Below, one piece after another: positions 8,044-15,387 of a stretch of 21,077 nt of DNA. The stretch covers positions 1-21,077 of the forward strand of contig CAZHGD010000132.1 of the NCBI GenBank assembly GCA_964531735.1. The letters are read 5' to 3'. Made by a program: the position numbers and the translations under genes. Within the stretch, counting starts at the first letter, position 1; each line of letters opens with the position of its first letter. This stretch comes from CAZHGD01 sp964531735 (GTDB taxonomy: Bacteria > Armatimonadota > UBA10988). The notes beneath the pieces were generated by a model. That model worked only from the letters and a program-made list of their open reading frames with translations. It searched no databases and was not told the origin of the DNA.

Positions 8044-8183
8044 CTTGGAGGGGGGAACGCTCGGAATGGCATCCACGCCCTACCGGTCTGCGTTTCGTTT
8101 GGTACCCCCAATGCTGCAACTGAACTGCCAGAAGTCAAACCGAAGCCAACGGCGCCACAGCGTACTTTGGGTGTCACGAACGG

Positions 8184-8199
8184 CGACAATCAGTTGTCG
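8184..8199. promoter_or_regulatory. Small palindrome before the glycosyltransferase gene
   Basis: CGACAA and TTGTCG form a 6-bp inverted repeat around TCAG, ending 38 bases before the ATG at 8238. Its position and size would suit a repressor site, but a 6-bp palindrome can arise by chance. Confidence 0.25.
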
Positions 8200-8237
8200 G
8201 AGAATGTGGCAACTATGAGACGAAGGTGGCACCGGGC

Positions 8238-9413
8238 ATGAGTGCTGTGGCCGCGGTACTGACGGCAGGTGGGCTGTTGGCGCTGGGCTACGTGTTGGTA
8301 GGCTATCCGGTGCTGCTGGCGGTGCGCGCCCGGTGGTGGCCGCATTGCGTGGTCGCCGATCGTGAGGCGCCGCCGCTGGCGGTTTCGGTGCTGATCAGTG
8401 CGTTCAACGAGAGCCGGCACCTGCGCCAGAAGATCGAGAGCCTCTGGCGAGTCGACTATCCGGGCGACTGCCTCGACGTCTGGCTCGCCGATGACGGGTC
8501 GAGCGATGGCACCCGGGCGCTGGCTGAGGAACTGGCGGCGGCGCCGGAGGCGGCCGGGCGGCTGCACCTGCTGCCCGCGACCGAGAACCTCGGCAAGCCG
8601 TCGCAGCTCAACCGGCTCGCCGCGGCGGCCACCGGCGAGGTCCTCGTCTTTGCCGATGCCCGCCAGGTGCTCGATCCCGCGGCGATACGTGAGTTGGTCT
8701 CGTGCTTCGCCGACGCGACCGTGGGCGGTGTGTCCGGCGCGATCGAGTACCGCACGCCGGACGACCAGCCGGTGGCCATCGGTGCCTACTGGCGCTACGA
8801 GTCGCAGTTGCGCGACTGGGAGGGCCGCATCCACTCGTCCTGCGGCGGGGTCGGACCGCTCCATGCCATCCGGCGTGAGCTGTTCCTGCCGTTCCCGCCC
8901 GAGACCGTGCTCGACGACATGCTCGGGCCGCTGCGCATCGTGCTGCGCGGCTGGCGCTTCGTCTACAACGGTGCCGCGAAGGCGTACGAGACGTTCAGCA
9001 TGAAGCCGCGCCACGAGTTCGACCGGCGCGTTCGCACGCTCGCCGGTACTTACCAACTGCTGCGCCTGGAACCGCGCCTGCTGCTGCCCTGGCGCAACCC
9101 GATCTGGTGGCAGTTCGTCTCGCATCGCGTGGGGCGCCTGCTCGTACCCTGGTGTCTGTTGGCCATGCTGCTCGGCAGCATCCTGGGCTCGCCACACCAC
9201 GCCGGCTTCAAGGTGGCGCTGGTGGTCCAGTTGCTTGGTTACGCCTATGGCCTGGTCGGCTGGCGTCTGGCCGGCACGCCGCGCGCGCCGAAGGGCTCGT
9301 CGATCGCCTACAACCTGTTGCTGCTCGCCGCCGTGGCGTTGGCCGGGCTGTGGCGCGATCTGCGCGGTGGCTCGACCGGCCGCTGGGGTGCCAAGGAAAC
9401 CCACCGGCGGTAG
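8238..9413 (+). CDS. Membrane-bound family 2 glycosyltransferase
   Basis: This 391-residue inner-membrane GT2 (GT-A fold) enzyme probably transfers a sugar from a nucleotide sugar to a cell-surface polysaccharide or lipid. A membrane helix lies at about residues 5-28. The catalytic domain follows: VSVLISAFNES (49-59), DDGSSDGT (85-92), FADAR as the DxD-like metal site (138-142) and the acidic pair DD (226-227, VLDDMLGPL). Three further helices lie at about 300-317, 323-341 and 356-372, as in PgaC/cellulose-synthase-like enzymes. The processivity motif QxxRW is replaced by RRVRT (263-267), so a single-addition enzyme is possible. The ATG at 8238 is preferred because GGTGG lies about 8 bases before it; an in-frame GTG at 8226 is the alternative. 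No polysaccharide cluster surrounds it, so the product is unknown. Confidence 0.85.
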   Translation: MSAVAAVLTAGGLLALGYVLVGYPVLLAVRARWWPHCVVADREAPPLAVSVLISAFNESRHLRQKIESLWRVDYPGDCLDVWLADDGSSDGTRALAEELAAAPEAAGRLHLLPATENLGKPSQLNRLAAAATGEVLVFADARQVLDPAAIRELVSCFADATVGGVSGAIEYRTPDDQPVAIGAYWRYESQLRDWEGRIHSSCGGVGPLHAIRRELFLPFPPETVLDDMLGPLRIVLRGWRFVYNGAAKAYETFSMKPRHEFDRRVRTLAGTYQLLRLEPRLLLPWRNPIWWQFVSHRVGRLLVPWCLLAMLLGSILGSPHHAGFKVALVVQLLGYAYGLVGWRLAGTPRAPKGSSIAYNLLLLAAVALAGLWRDLRGGSTGRWGAKETHRR

Positions 9414-9438
9414 TCAGTGACCCTCCGCGTGCTACAAT
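9411..9438 (+). promoter_or_regulatory. Extended -10 promoter giving a leaderless ABC permease mRNA
   Basis: The sequence TGCTACAAT contains an extended -10 element (TG, then TACAAT at 9433-9438). A weak -35, TAGTCA at 9411-9416, lies 16 bases upstream. The expected start at about 9445 is only 2 bases before the ATG at 9447, so the transcript would have almost no leader. No ribosome-binding site precedes that ATG, which agrees. Confidence 0.5.
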
Positions 9439-9446
9439 GCCGCGCC

Positions 9447-10436
9447 ATGTGGAAGCGGCTCCTGGGCACCCGTGAACTGGGCATCGGCCTGTTCCTCATC
9501 CTCGAGGTGGCCGTGTTCGCCGTGCTGCTGCGCCAACCGGGCCGGCCGAATCCGTTCCTCGACTCCCAGGAGCTGCTCAACGCCGTCAAGGAGAGCAGCC
9601 TGCTCGGCCTGGCGGCCATCGGCAGTTGTGTGGTCATCATCAGCGGCGGCATCGACCTGGCGGTCGGCTCGACCATCGCGCTGACCACGGTCGCGGTGGC
9701 CTGGCTGCTCCGTCCCGAAGTCGGCTGCCCGACGCGTCTGGCGATCCTGGCCGGCTGTTTGCTGGGCGCGGCGGCCGGGCTGGCCACGGCCACCATCATC
9801 ACCCGCGTCAAGCTGCCGCCGTTCATCGTGACCCTCGGCATGATGTCGGTGCTCCGCGGGCTGGCCTTCCTCGTCACCGGCGGCGGTACGTTGACTCTGC
9901 CCCGTGATGCCTGGCTGACCAGCCGCATCGGCGACGGCGCCATCCACCTGGGCGGACTGGCCGTGCCGCAACTGGCGCTGATCTGGGCGGTGATGGCCGC
10001 CGTGGTGGCGGTGCTGCTGGGCCGCACCGCCGTCGGCCGGCAGATCCTGGCCATCGGCGGCAATGAGGAGGCCGCGCGGCTGAGCGGCGTGCGCGTGGAC
10101 CGGGTCAAGCACCTCGTCTACGGTCTGGCCGGCGCGATGGCCTCGCTGGCGGGCTGCGCCTACCTGGCGGCGCACGGCACCGGGCAGAGCACGGCCGCCA
10201 CGGGCTGGGAGCTCGACTCCATCGCGGCCTCGGTGCTGGGCGGCGCCAGCCTCAGCGGCGGACGCGGCAGTGTGGTCGGCGCGTGCATCGGCGCGCTGAT
10301 CTTCCGCATCCTGCTGAAGGGCCTGACCATGCTGGGCGCCTCGCGCTACCAGCAGGTGATCGTCGGCGCGGTGGTGATTGTGGCGGTGGTGGTGGACCAG
10401 GTGGCCACGGCCCGGGCGCGGCGACGGGTGGGCTGA
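9447..10436 (+). CDS. ABC transporter permease, RbsC-like (sugar uptake)
   Basis: This 329-residue inner-membrane permease belongs to the BPD_transp_2 family of ribose/xylose/galactose-type importers. It has about 8-10 hydrophobic segments and classic motifs: GGIDLAVGSTIALT near residue 70, TLGMMSVLRGLAFLVTGG near 130, and IGGNEEAARLSGVRVDRVK near 210, the cytoplasmic coupling segment that contacts the ATPase. SIAASVLGGASLSGGRGSVVG follows near 255. An in-frame GTG at 9417 is possible, but the ATG at 9447 lies directly behind a TACAAT promoter element, so the shorter form is chosen. A sugar-binding lipoprotein gene follows after 48 bases. The matching RbsA-type ATPase is absent from the neighbourhood, which is unusual and implies a shared or distant ATPase. 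Confidence 0.9.
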   Translation: MWKRLLGTRELGIGLFLILEVAVFAVLLRQPGRPNPFLDSQELLNAVKESSLLGLAAIGSCVVIISGGIDLAVGSTIALTTVAVAWLLRPEVGCPTRLAILAGCLLGAAAGLATATIITRVKLPPFIVTLGMMSVLRGLAFLVTGGGTLTLPRDAWLTSRIGDGAIHLGGLAVPQLALIWAVMAAVVAVLLGRTAVGRQILAIGGNEEAARLSGVRVDRVKHLVYGLAGAMASLAGCAYLAAHGTGQSTAATGWELDSIAASVLGGASLSGGRGSVVGACIGALIFRILLKGLTMLGASRYQQVIVGAVVIVAVVVDQVATARARRRVG

Positions 10437-10484
10437 GGCAGGATAGCGGCGGCGGGTCGCGAAGGCCGGACAGGCAGGAGAACG

Positions 10485-11516
10485 ATGGTGAAGCGTTGGC
10501 TGGTCGGGTGCGTGCTGGCGGGCAGCCTGATGGTTGGTGGCTGTGCGCCCCAGACGGAGTCCAAGACCGCGGCGCCGCCGACCGGTGGCCAGCAGAAGCC
10601 GAAGGTCTTCGCCGTCATTCCGAAGCAACTCGACAACGTGGTCTTCAGCTATGCGCGCCAGGCCGCTGAGAAGCGCGCCGGCGAGCTCGGCGTGAAGCTG
10701 CAGTGGGATGCTCCAGCGCAGAGCGACGCGGCCAAGCAGGCCGACGTGTTCAACACCTTCGTGGCGCAGAAGGTCGACGGCATCGCGGTGAGCTGCATCG
10801 ACCCGGAGGTGATGGGGCGCGCGATTGACAAGGCCGCCGAGGCCGGCATTCCGGTGGTCACTTGGGACAGTGACGCGCCGAAGTCGAAGCGGGCCGCGTT
10901 CTACGGCATCAACGACTACGCCACCGGCAAGCTGCTCGGCGAGGAGATGGCCGCGCTGCTGCCCGATGGCGGCACGGTGGCCTTCATGAGCGGCGCGCAG
11001 GGCGCCCAGAACCTGGAAGACCGCCTCCGCGGCGCCACCGAGGCGCTGCAGAAGAACCCGAAGATCAAGCTGCTGCCGGCCTGCTACTGCAACGACGACA
11101 TCCACAAGTCGGTGCAGCAGATCGCCGACACCATGGCGGCGCATCCGGACCTGGCCGGCTGGGTCATGGTCGGCGGTTGGCCGCTGTTCGCCAAGGACGG
11201 CTTGAGCACCATCAAGCCGGGCAAGACCAAGGTCGTGGCCGTCGATCCGCTGCCCGAAGCCCAGCACTGGATCCGCGACGGCTACGTGCAGGTCTGCGTG
11301 GGCCAGAAGATCTTCGGCTGGGGCAGCGAGAGCATCAACCTGCTCAACGACCTGGCCAACCAGCGGACCATCGCCAAGCGCGACGAGAAGGGCTTTGTCG
11401 ACTCCGGCGTCGACATCGTGGTGGCCAAGAAAGAGGGCCGTTACGCCGCCGACAAGTACGCCGCGCTGGACGAGTACGCCAAGTCGTTCGAGAGCGCGGC
11501 GCCGGCGAAGAAGTAG
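10485..11516 (+). CDS. Sugar-binding lipoprotein of an ABC importer (RbsB-like)
   Basis: This 343-residue protein is a secreted solute-binding protein of the LacI-like periplasmic fold (Peripla_BP_4). A type II signal peptide, MVKRWLVGCVLAGSLMVGGC, ends in the lipobox with Cys20, so it is a lipid-anchored protein. A linker rich in Pro, Gly and Gln follows, then FAVIPKQLDNVVFSYARQ, the domain 1 start; DGIAVSCIDPEVMGRAIDKAAEAGIPVVTWDSD (in part), the hinge and typical ligand Asp region; and YGINDYATGKLLGEEM. The ATG at 10485 has CAGGAGA just before it. It is probably cotranscribed with the permease. Its substrate is likely a sugar or sugar alcohol; the mannosidase genes downstream are suggestive but not adjacent. 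The gene ends 4 bases before the stop of the converging metallopeptidase gene, leaving no space for an ordinary terminator. Confidence 0.9.
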   Translation: MVKRWLVGCVLAGSLMVGGCAPQTESKTAAPPTGGQQKPKVFAVIPKQLDNVVFSYARQAAEKRAGELGVKLQWDAPAQSDAAKQADVFNTFVAQKVDGIAVSCIDPEVMGRAIDKAAEAGIPVVTWDSDAPKSKRAAFYGINDYATGKLLGEEMAALLPDGGTVAFMSGAQGAQNLEDRLRGATEALQKNPKIKLLPACYCNDDIHKSVQQIADTMAAHPDLAGWVMVGGWPLFAKDGLSTIKPGKTKVVAVDPLPEAQHWIRDGYVQVCVGQKIFGWGSESINLLNDLANQRTIAKRDEKGFVDSGVDIVVAKKEGRYAADKYAALDEYAKSFESAAPAKK

Positions 11517-11520
11517 CCGT

Positions 11521-12999
11521 TCACCGCAGCGGCCCGAGTTCGCGTGCGGCGCGGCGCAGGTACGGCGCGATGGCCAAGGGCTCGGTGCCGAGGGCCGCGA
11601 ACAAGGCGCCGGCCGGCTGATCCTGTCCGCGAGCGAACAACTCGCGGAGCCGCGGACCGGTGGCGGGCGCTGACCACCAGGCGGGTCCGAGGGCCTCGGC
11701 GAGGACCGCCTCGAGCAGCCAGCCCTGGAAGTAGCGGGCGCAGTAGAACAGCGGATCCACGCTGGCCAGGTAGGCCGCGCTGCTGTAGGCGACGCCGGTG
11801 GCCGCGCTGAGGCGCCGGGCATAGTCGTCGGCCAGCGGCTCGGGCTGGGCGGCGCGGTACAGGTCCAGCTCGTAGAGCAACTGCGCGGCATACTTCCGCA
11901 GCATCATCAGCTCGCGGAGGGCCAATGTCGCCGCCAGCGGCTCGGGATCGGGCACGCCCGGCACCTGCCGGAGCCAGTCGGTGTCGACGGTCAGCCGGTC
12001 GAACAAGAAGGCGAAGCACTCGGTGATGGAGTTGTCGCCGAGGTGGCGGAACTCCCAGGGCAGCGCCGCGTCGACGTAGCCGTAGTGCAGACTGTGACCC
12101 AGTTCGTGCAGGAAGGCGGCCCAGTCGCCCAGCCCGCCCATCGGCCGCAGCACCAGCACCACCTGCTCGGGCGCCTGCTGCACACTGCAGAACGGCCGCG
12201 TGCTCTTCAGTGGACGTTCGTCCAGATCGTAGCGTATGTGGCCGTCGGCGAGCGGATCCAGGCCGAGGTCGGTGACCATCGCCGTCAGCCGCGGCACCAT
12301 GGCGCCGGCGGCGAACCAGGCATCGTAGCCGGTGACCCGGAACAGCCGCGCCAGGTCGCACCACTGTGCCGTCTGCGGCGACAGGCCGAACGCCGCCAAC
12401 GCCGGGTCGAGGCAGCGGCGGTACAGCGCGGCGGTCTCGCTCAGCACGCGCTCCGCGACGCCGGCCAGGGCGTCCAACGGCAAGCCGCCCAACTGCTGGC
12501 AGCGGTCGACGGTGTCGGCGAAGCCCAGTTCGCCATCGAGCGCGGCCGCGGCCTGGTGCAGCTCGCGGTAGCGCGGCTCGAACCGGCGCAGCGCGTCGTC
12601 GCGCGCCGCGGCCCAGCGCCGGCGCGTGTCGTGGTCACGCTCGGCCAGAATGCGCGCCAAGAGACCGGGGTAGGGCACGGTCTCACCATCGAGCTCGACG
12701 GTAGCGGCGGCCTCCTCGTTGTGGAGCGCATCGCCGAGGACGGCCAGCCGCGCTGCGGTGTAGAGGCCGGCCAGATGGTCGCGCAGCAGCGACAGGCGGT
12801 AACGCTCCGGGCCGTCGGGCGTGTCCTGCCAGGCCGTGGTGGCCGCGTCGAAGGCGGCGCGCTCGGCCAGGTGCGGGTACCGCGCCAGGATGCTGGCGGT
12901 GTCCTGCGTCTCCTGCAGGCCGGCCCCGGCGCGGTAGTACTCCCCGGCCAGCTCGCGCTCGAGCGTCTCACAGTCGCGACGGACGTCGGTCAGTTCCAT
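11521..12999 (-). CDS. M3-family-like zinc metallopeptidase (oligoendopeptidase type)
   Basis: This 492-residue predicted cytosolic peptidase has no signal peptide. The zinc site is HELGH at residues 298-302 within FLHELGHSLH. A third ligand, Glu327 in SITECFAFLFDRL, lies 25 residues after the second histidine, the spacing known for M3 thimet-type peptidases. The region before it, RPFCSVQQAPEQVVLVL, resembles the conserved M3 strand before the zinc helix. The N-terminal 270 residues are mostly helical, as in this family, which forms a deep channel for short peptides. The protein is shorter than typical PepF (about 600), so it may be a distinct subfamily. The start at 12999 has GGGAAG upstream; a possible -10 (GATAAT, minus strand 13023-13018) would give a leader of only about 12 bases. 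Confidence 0.85.
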   Translation of the reverse strand: MELTDVRRDCETLERELAGEYYRAGAGLQETQDTASILARYPHLAERAAFDAATTAWQDTPDGPERYRLSLLRDHLAGLYTAARLAVLGDALHNEEAAATVELDGETVPYPGLLARILAERDHDTRRRWAAARDDALRRFEPRYRELHQAAAALDGELGFADTVDRCQQLGGLPLDALAGVAERVLSETAALYRRCLDPALAAFGLSPQTAQWCDLARLFRVTGYDAWFAAGAMVPRLTAMVTDLGLDPLADGHIRYDLDERPLKSTRPFCSVQQAPEQVVLVLRPMGGLGDWAAFLHELGHSLHYGYVDAALPWEFRHLGDNSITECFAFLFDRLTVDTDWLRQVPGVPDPEPLAATLALRELMMLRKYAAQLLYELDLYRAAQPEPLADDYARRLSAATGVAYSSAAYLASVDPLFYCARYFQGWLLEAVLAEALGPAWWSAPATGPRLRELFARGQDQPAGALFAALGTEPLAIAPYLRRAARELGPLR

Positions 13000-13080
13000 A
13001 GTTCACTTCCCGCGGGCATTATCATCGCATCGGTTCGCCGCCGCCGCAGTAAGCGGCTTGGTGACAGCAGCCGGCGACGC

Positions 13081-13109
13081 TTGACGCCGGCCACGCCGCA
13101 ACCTAGACT
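13081..13109 (+). promoter_or_regulatory. Sigma-70-type promoter of the beta-CASP nuclease gene
   Basis: TTGACG (13081-13086) and TAGACT (13104-13109) are separated by 17 bases, a near-consensus arrangement. The predicted start near 13116 leaves a short leader with GGGAGG at 13121-13126 ahead of the GTG start at 13133. Confidence 0.7.
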
Positions 13110-13132
13110 CCGCTCAGCCTGGGAGGTCCGTC

Positions 13133-14527
13133 GTGCAGATCACCTTTTGCGGCGCCGCACAGAACGTCACCGGTTCGTGTTACCACCTCGATTTTGGTGA
13201 CAGTCGCCTGTTGGTCGACTGCGGGATGTACCAGGAGCGCCCTTACGTGGGCCGCAACTGGGAGCCGTTTCCGTTCGACCCGGCGGCCGTCGAGAGCGTG
13301 CTGCTGACGCACGCGCACATCGACCACATCGGCCGGTTGCCGCTGTTGGTCAAGGCCGGCTTCCGCGGGCGCGTCATCTGCACCAAGGCCAGCGCCGATC
13401 TGGTCGAGCTGCTGCTGCTCGATTCGGCGCACATCCAGGAGGAAGACGCGCGGTTCAAGACCAAGCGCCACCGCCGCGAAGGGCGCGATCTGCCGCCGGC
13501 GCAGCCGCTCTACACCGCCGACGACGTCGAGGCTGTGCTCGACCTGGTCGATCCGGTCGACTACCACCGCGAGGTCTCGGTGGCCGGCGGCGTCTCGGCC
13601 TGCTTCAACGATGCCGGTCACATGCTCGGCTCCAGCCACATCCGTCTGAAGATCACGCGCGGCGGGGGCCAGCGTCACTTGGTCTTCTCCGGTGATGTCG
13701 GAGTCGAGAACCGGGTCATCCTCAAGGACCCCGAGCCGTTCGATGAGGTCGACTGGGTCGTCTGCGAGTCCACCTACGGCGATCGCCTCCACGAGGACAT
13801 CGATTTTGCCGTCGATCGGCTCCGCGACGTGATCAACACCACGCTCGACCGCGGCGGCAACGTGGTCATTCCGAGCTTCGCCGTCGGTCGCACGCAGACG
13901 CTGCTCTACTACCTGCGGAAGCTCATCCTGGCCAAGCAGATCCCGCCGGTGACCACCTTCGTGGACAGCCCGATGGCGGTCAAGGCGACCGAGATCCTGC
14001 GACGGCACCGGGAGTGCTACGACGATGAGGCGCGCGCACTGGTCGATGCCGGTCAGGACCCGGTCGACTTCGCGCCGCTGCACTTCGCCTCCACCACGGC
14101 GGCCTCCAAAGGCATCAACCGGGTGCGCGGCTGCGTCATCATCGCGGCCTCGGGCATGTGCAACGCCGGCCGCATCAAGCACCATCTCTACTACAACCTG
14201 GAGCGCAGCGAGAGCACCATCCTGTTTGTCGGCTACCAGGCCGAAGGGACGCTGGGCCGGCATCTCATCGAGGGGGCGGACGAGGTCCGGCTGTTTGGCG
14301 AGCACAAGCGCGTGCGGGCGCGGATTGAGAACGTCGAGGGCCTCAGCGGCCACGCGGACCGTGACGGTCTGCTGCGCTGGCTGAAGGCCACGCGGCGCCC
14401 GCCAGAGCAGGTCTTCGTCACGCACGGCGACAGCGCGGTGACCGGTCACTTCGCCGACGCGGTGCGACAGGCCACCGGCTGGAACGTGACGGTGCCGGCT
14501 TTTGGTGACGTGGTCGAGCTAGCCTAG
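13133..14527 (+). CDS. Beta-CASP metallo-beta-lactamase RNase
   Basis: This 464-residue cytosolic zinc hydrolase belongs to the bacterial RNA-processing beta-CASP group (CPSF-73/TTHA0252-like). It has the metal site HAHIDH at residues 60-65, His163 in DAGHMLGS, Asp188 in FSGDVG, and Glu212 in ESTYGD. The beta-CASP insert covers about 215-400 (VIPSFAVGRTQ, then ASGMCNAGRIKHH). The final RMMBL part carries SGHADRD (405-411) and VTHGD (429-433). Length and motif order are normal. The GTG start at 13133 has a well-placed GGGAGG. It likely cleaves or trims RNA, but its exact substrate cannot be read from sequence. Its last 9 bases overlap the end of the converging ATPase gene. Confidence 0.95.
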   Translation: MQITFCGAAQNVTGSCYHLDFGDSRLLVDCGMYQERPYVGRNWEPFPFDPAAVESVLLTHAHIDHIGRLPLLVKAGFRGRVICTKASADLVELLLLDSAHIQEEDARFKTKRHRREGRDLPPAQPLYTADDVEAVLDLVDPVDYHREVSVAGGVSACFNDAGHMLGSSHIRLKITRGGGQRHLVFSGDVGVENRVILKDPEPFDEVDWVVCESTYGDRLHEDIDFAVDRLRDVINTTLDRGGNVVIPSFAVGRTQTLLYYLRKLILAKQIPPVTTFVDSPMAVKATEILRRHRECYDDEARALVDAGQDPVDFAPLHFASTTAASKGINRVRGCVIIAASGMCNAGRIKHHLYYNLERSESTILFVGYQAEGTLGRHLIEGADEVRLFGEHKRVRARIENVEGLSGHADRDGLLRWLKATRRPPEQVFVTHGDSAVTGHFADAVRQATGWNVTVPAFGDVVELA

Positions 14528-15265
14528 CGCCACGAGCCGCGCTCGGACCTCGTCGATGGTGCGGGCGCGGCTGTCGATCACCTGGCGCAGCCGGTCGCGC
14601 GCGGCAGCCAACTGCTCGGGCGTGACCAGGGCACTCGCGGCCAGACCGTCGCCCGCGCGGTAGATCGGCCGGTGGCCGTCGTCGCCGGTGGCTTCCCACA
14701 CCTCCACCACCTGCCGCGCGACGCCGTAGGACGACCGCCGCACGGCGATGAAGTACAGCAGGCCGATCCGCTGGAAGTCCTCGGCGGGCACGTGGTTGTC
14801 GCCGCAGATCTGCTCGCGGGCCTGCGCGTAGGTGTCGGCGTGCAGGTTGCTGGCCAACTGGTGACCGGCCGCGGCCAACCGGAACCAGTCGCGCAGTTCC
14901 TGGCCCCAGAGGTAGGCGAAGTAGGGCCCGGCGCCGATCTCATGGCAGACGTAGCAGTGGCGCGGGGTGGGGCAGGCCAGGCCGCGGGCCACGGTGGCCG
15001 GCTGGTCGGCGGCCGTCAGCTCCACCTCTTCGGGCACGAAGTTGAGCAAGGCGCTCATGATGGTGGTCTTGCCGGCCCCGCCGGGCAGGGCGGCGGTGAG
15101 GAACGAAGTGCCCTGGCTGATCGCGGCCAACGAGTAGGCAGCCAGGTCGAAGCTGACGGTCTCGGCGTCGAGCAGGTCGACGATGGACAACATGCGGCCG
15201 CCGCGCTGGTTGCAGCGGTCGATCTCGCGGCAGTGCCGCGCCACGGCGTCGTCAGGGCGGGTCAT
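14519..15265 (-). CDS. Small stand-alone ATPase resembling the GspE/PilT/VirB11 family
   Basis: This protein of 248 residues has a P-loop PGGAGKTT at 61-68 after a hydrophobic strand (GTSFLTAAL). The segment AAAGHQLASNLHADT at 131-145 aligns by eye with the PilT-type stretch before and through the His box (TGH...LH). The first glycine of the usual GxxxxGKT is Leu here. It lacks the N-terminal domains of secretion ATPases, and no pilus or secretion genes are nearby. Cys98, Cys104, Cys107 and His108 form a compact cluster (CYVCH), perhaps a metal site; a haem c is unlikely in a cytosolic protein. The ATG at 15265 has no clear ribosome-binding site; the ATG at 15193 (residue 25) is an alternative start. 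It may be a motor-like or regulatory ATPase of unknown role. Confidence 0.7.
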   Translation of the reverse strand: MTRPDDAVARHCREIDRCNQRGGRMLSIVDLLDAETVSFDLAAYSLAAISQGTSFLTAALPGGAGKTTIMSALLNFVPEEVELTAADQPATVARGLACPTPRHCYVCHEIGAGPYFAYLWGQELRDWFRLAAAGHQLASNLHADTYAQAREQICGDNHVPAEDFQRIGLLYFIAVRRSSYGVARQVVEVWEATGDDGHRPIYRAGDGLAASALVTPEQLAAARDRLRQVIDSRARTIDEVRARLVALG

Positions 15266-15387
15266 GCCGGCTGGTTCGCAACGCGGGGCGGTCGTTCCTG
15301 CCCGGCCGCGGACAGGAGGGCATTGGGTGGCGGGCCGCGAACATCAGGCGGCGCCACAGCGCGATGTCGCGCGGCAAGGAAGTACCG

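Larger units (their letters stand above)
7984..8237. other. Divergent intergenic region upstream of purL and the glycosyltransferase
   Basis: The gap between purL (minus) and the glycosyltransferase gene (plus) is 332 bases, the longest in the window. Besides the purL promoter it holds a strong hairpin (8008-8043) and a small palindrome (8184-8199). Base composition between about 8070 and 8220 is less GC-rich than the surrounding genes, and open frames across it lack ribosome-binding sites or family likeness. No convincing plus-strand promoter was found. Confidence 0.6.

Noticed and set aside
8001..8241. Short open frames in the purL/glycosyltransferase gap (one on each strand)
   Set aside because: They cross the hairpin, lack ribosome-binding sites, overlap the glycosyltransferase start in one case and show no recognisable domain.
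9432..11891. An 819-codon open frame on the minus strand
   Set aside because: It is antisense to the ABC permease and binding-protein genes and shows no domain; its composition is that of a shadow frame.
13018..13023. GATAAT as -10 element of the metallopeptidase gene
   Set aside because: No -35 or extended -10 accompanies it, and it would leave a leader of only about 12 bases; too weak to list as a promoter.
14942..14956. CxxCH haem c motif in the ATPase (CYVCH)
   Set aside because: The protein has no signal peptide and is predicted cytosolic, where covalent haem c attachment does not occur; a chance motif or metal site is more likely.
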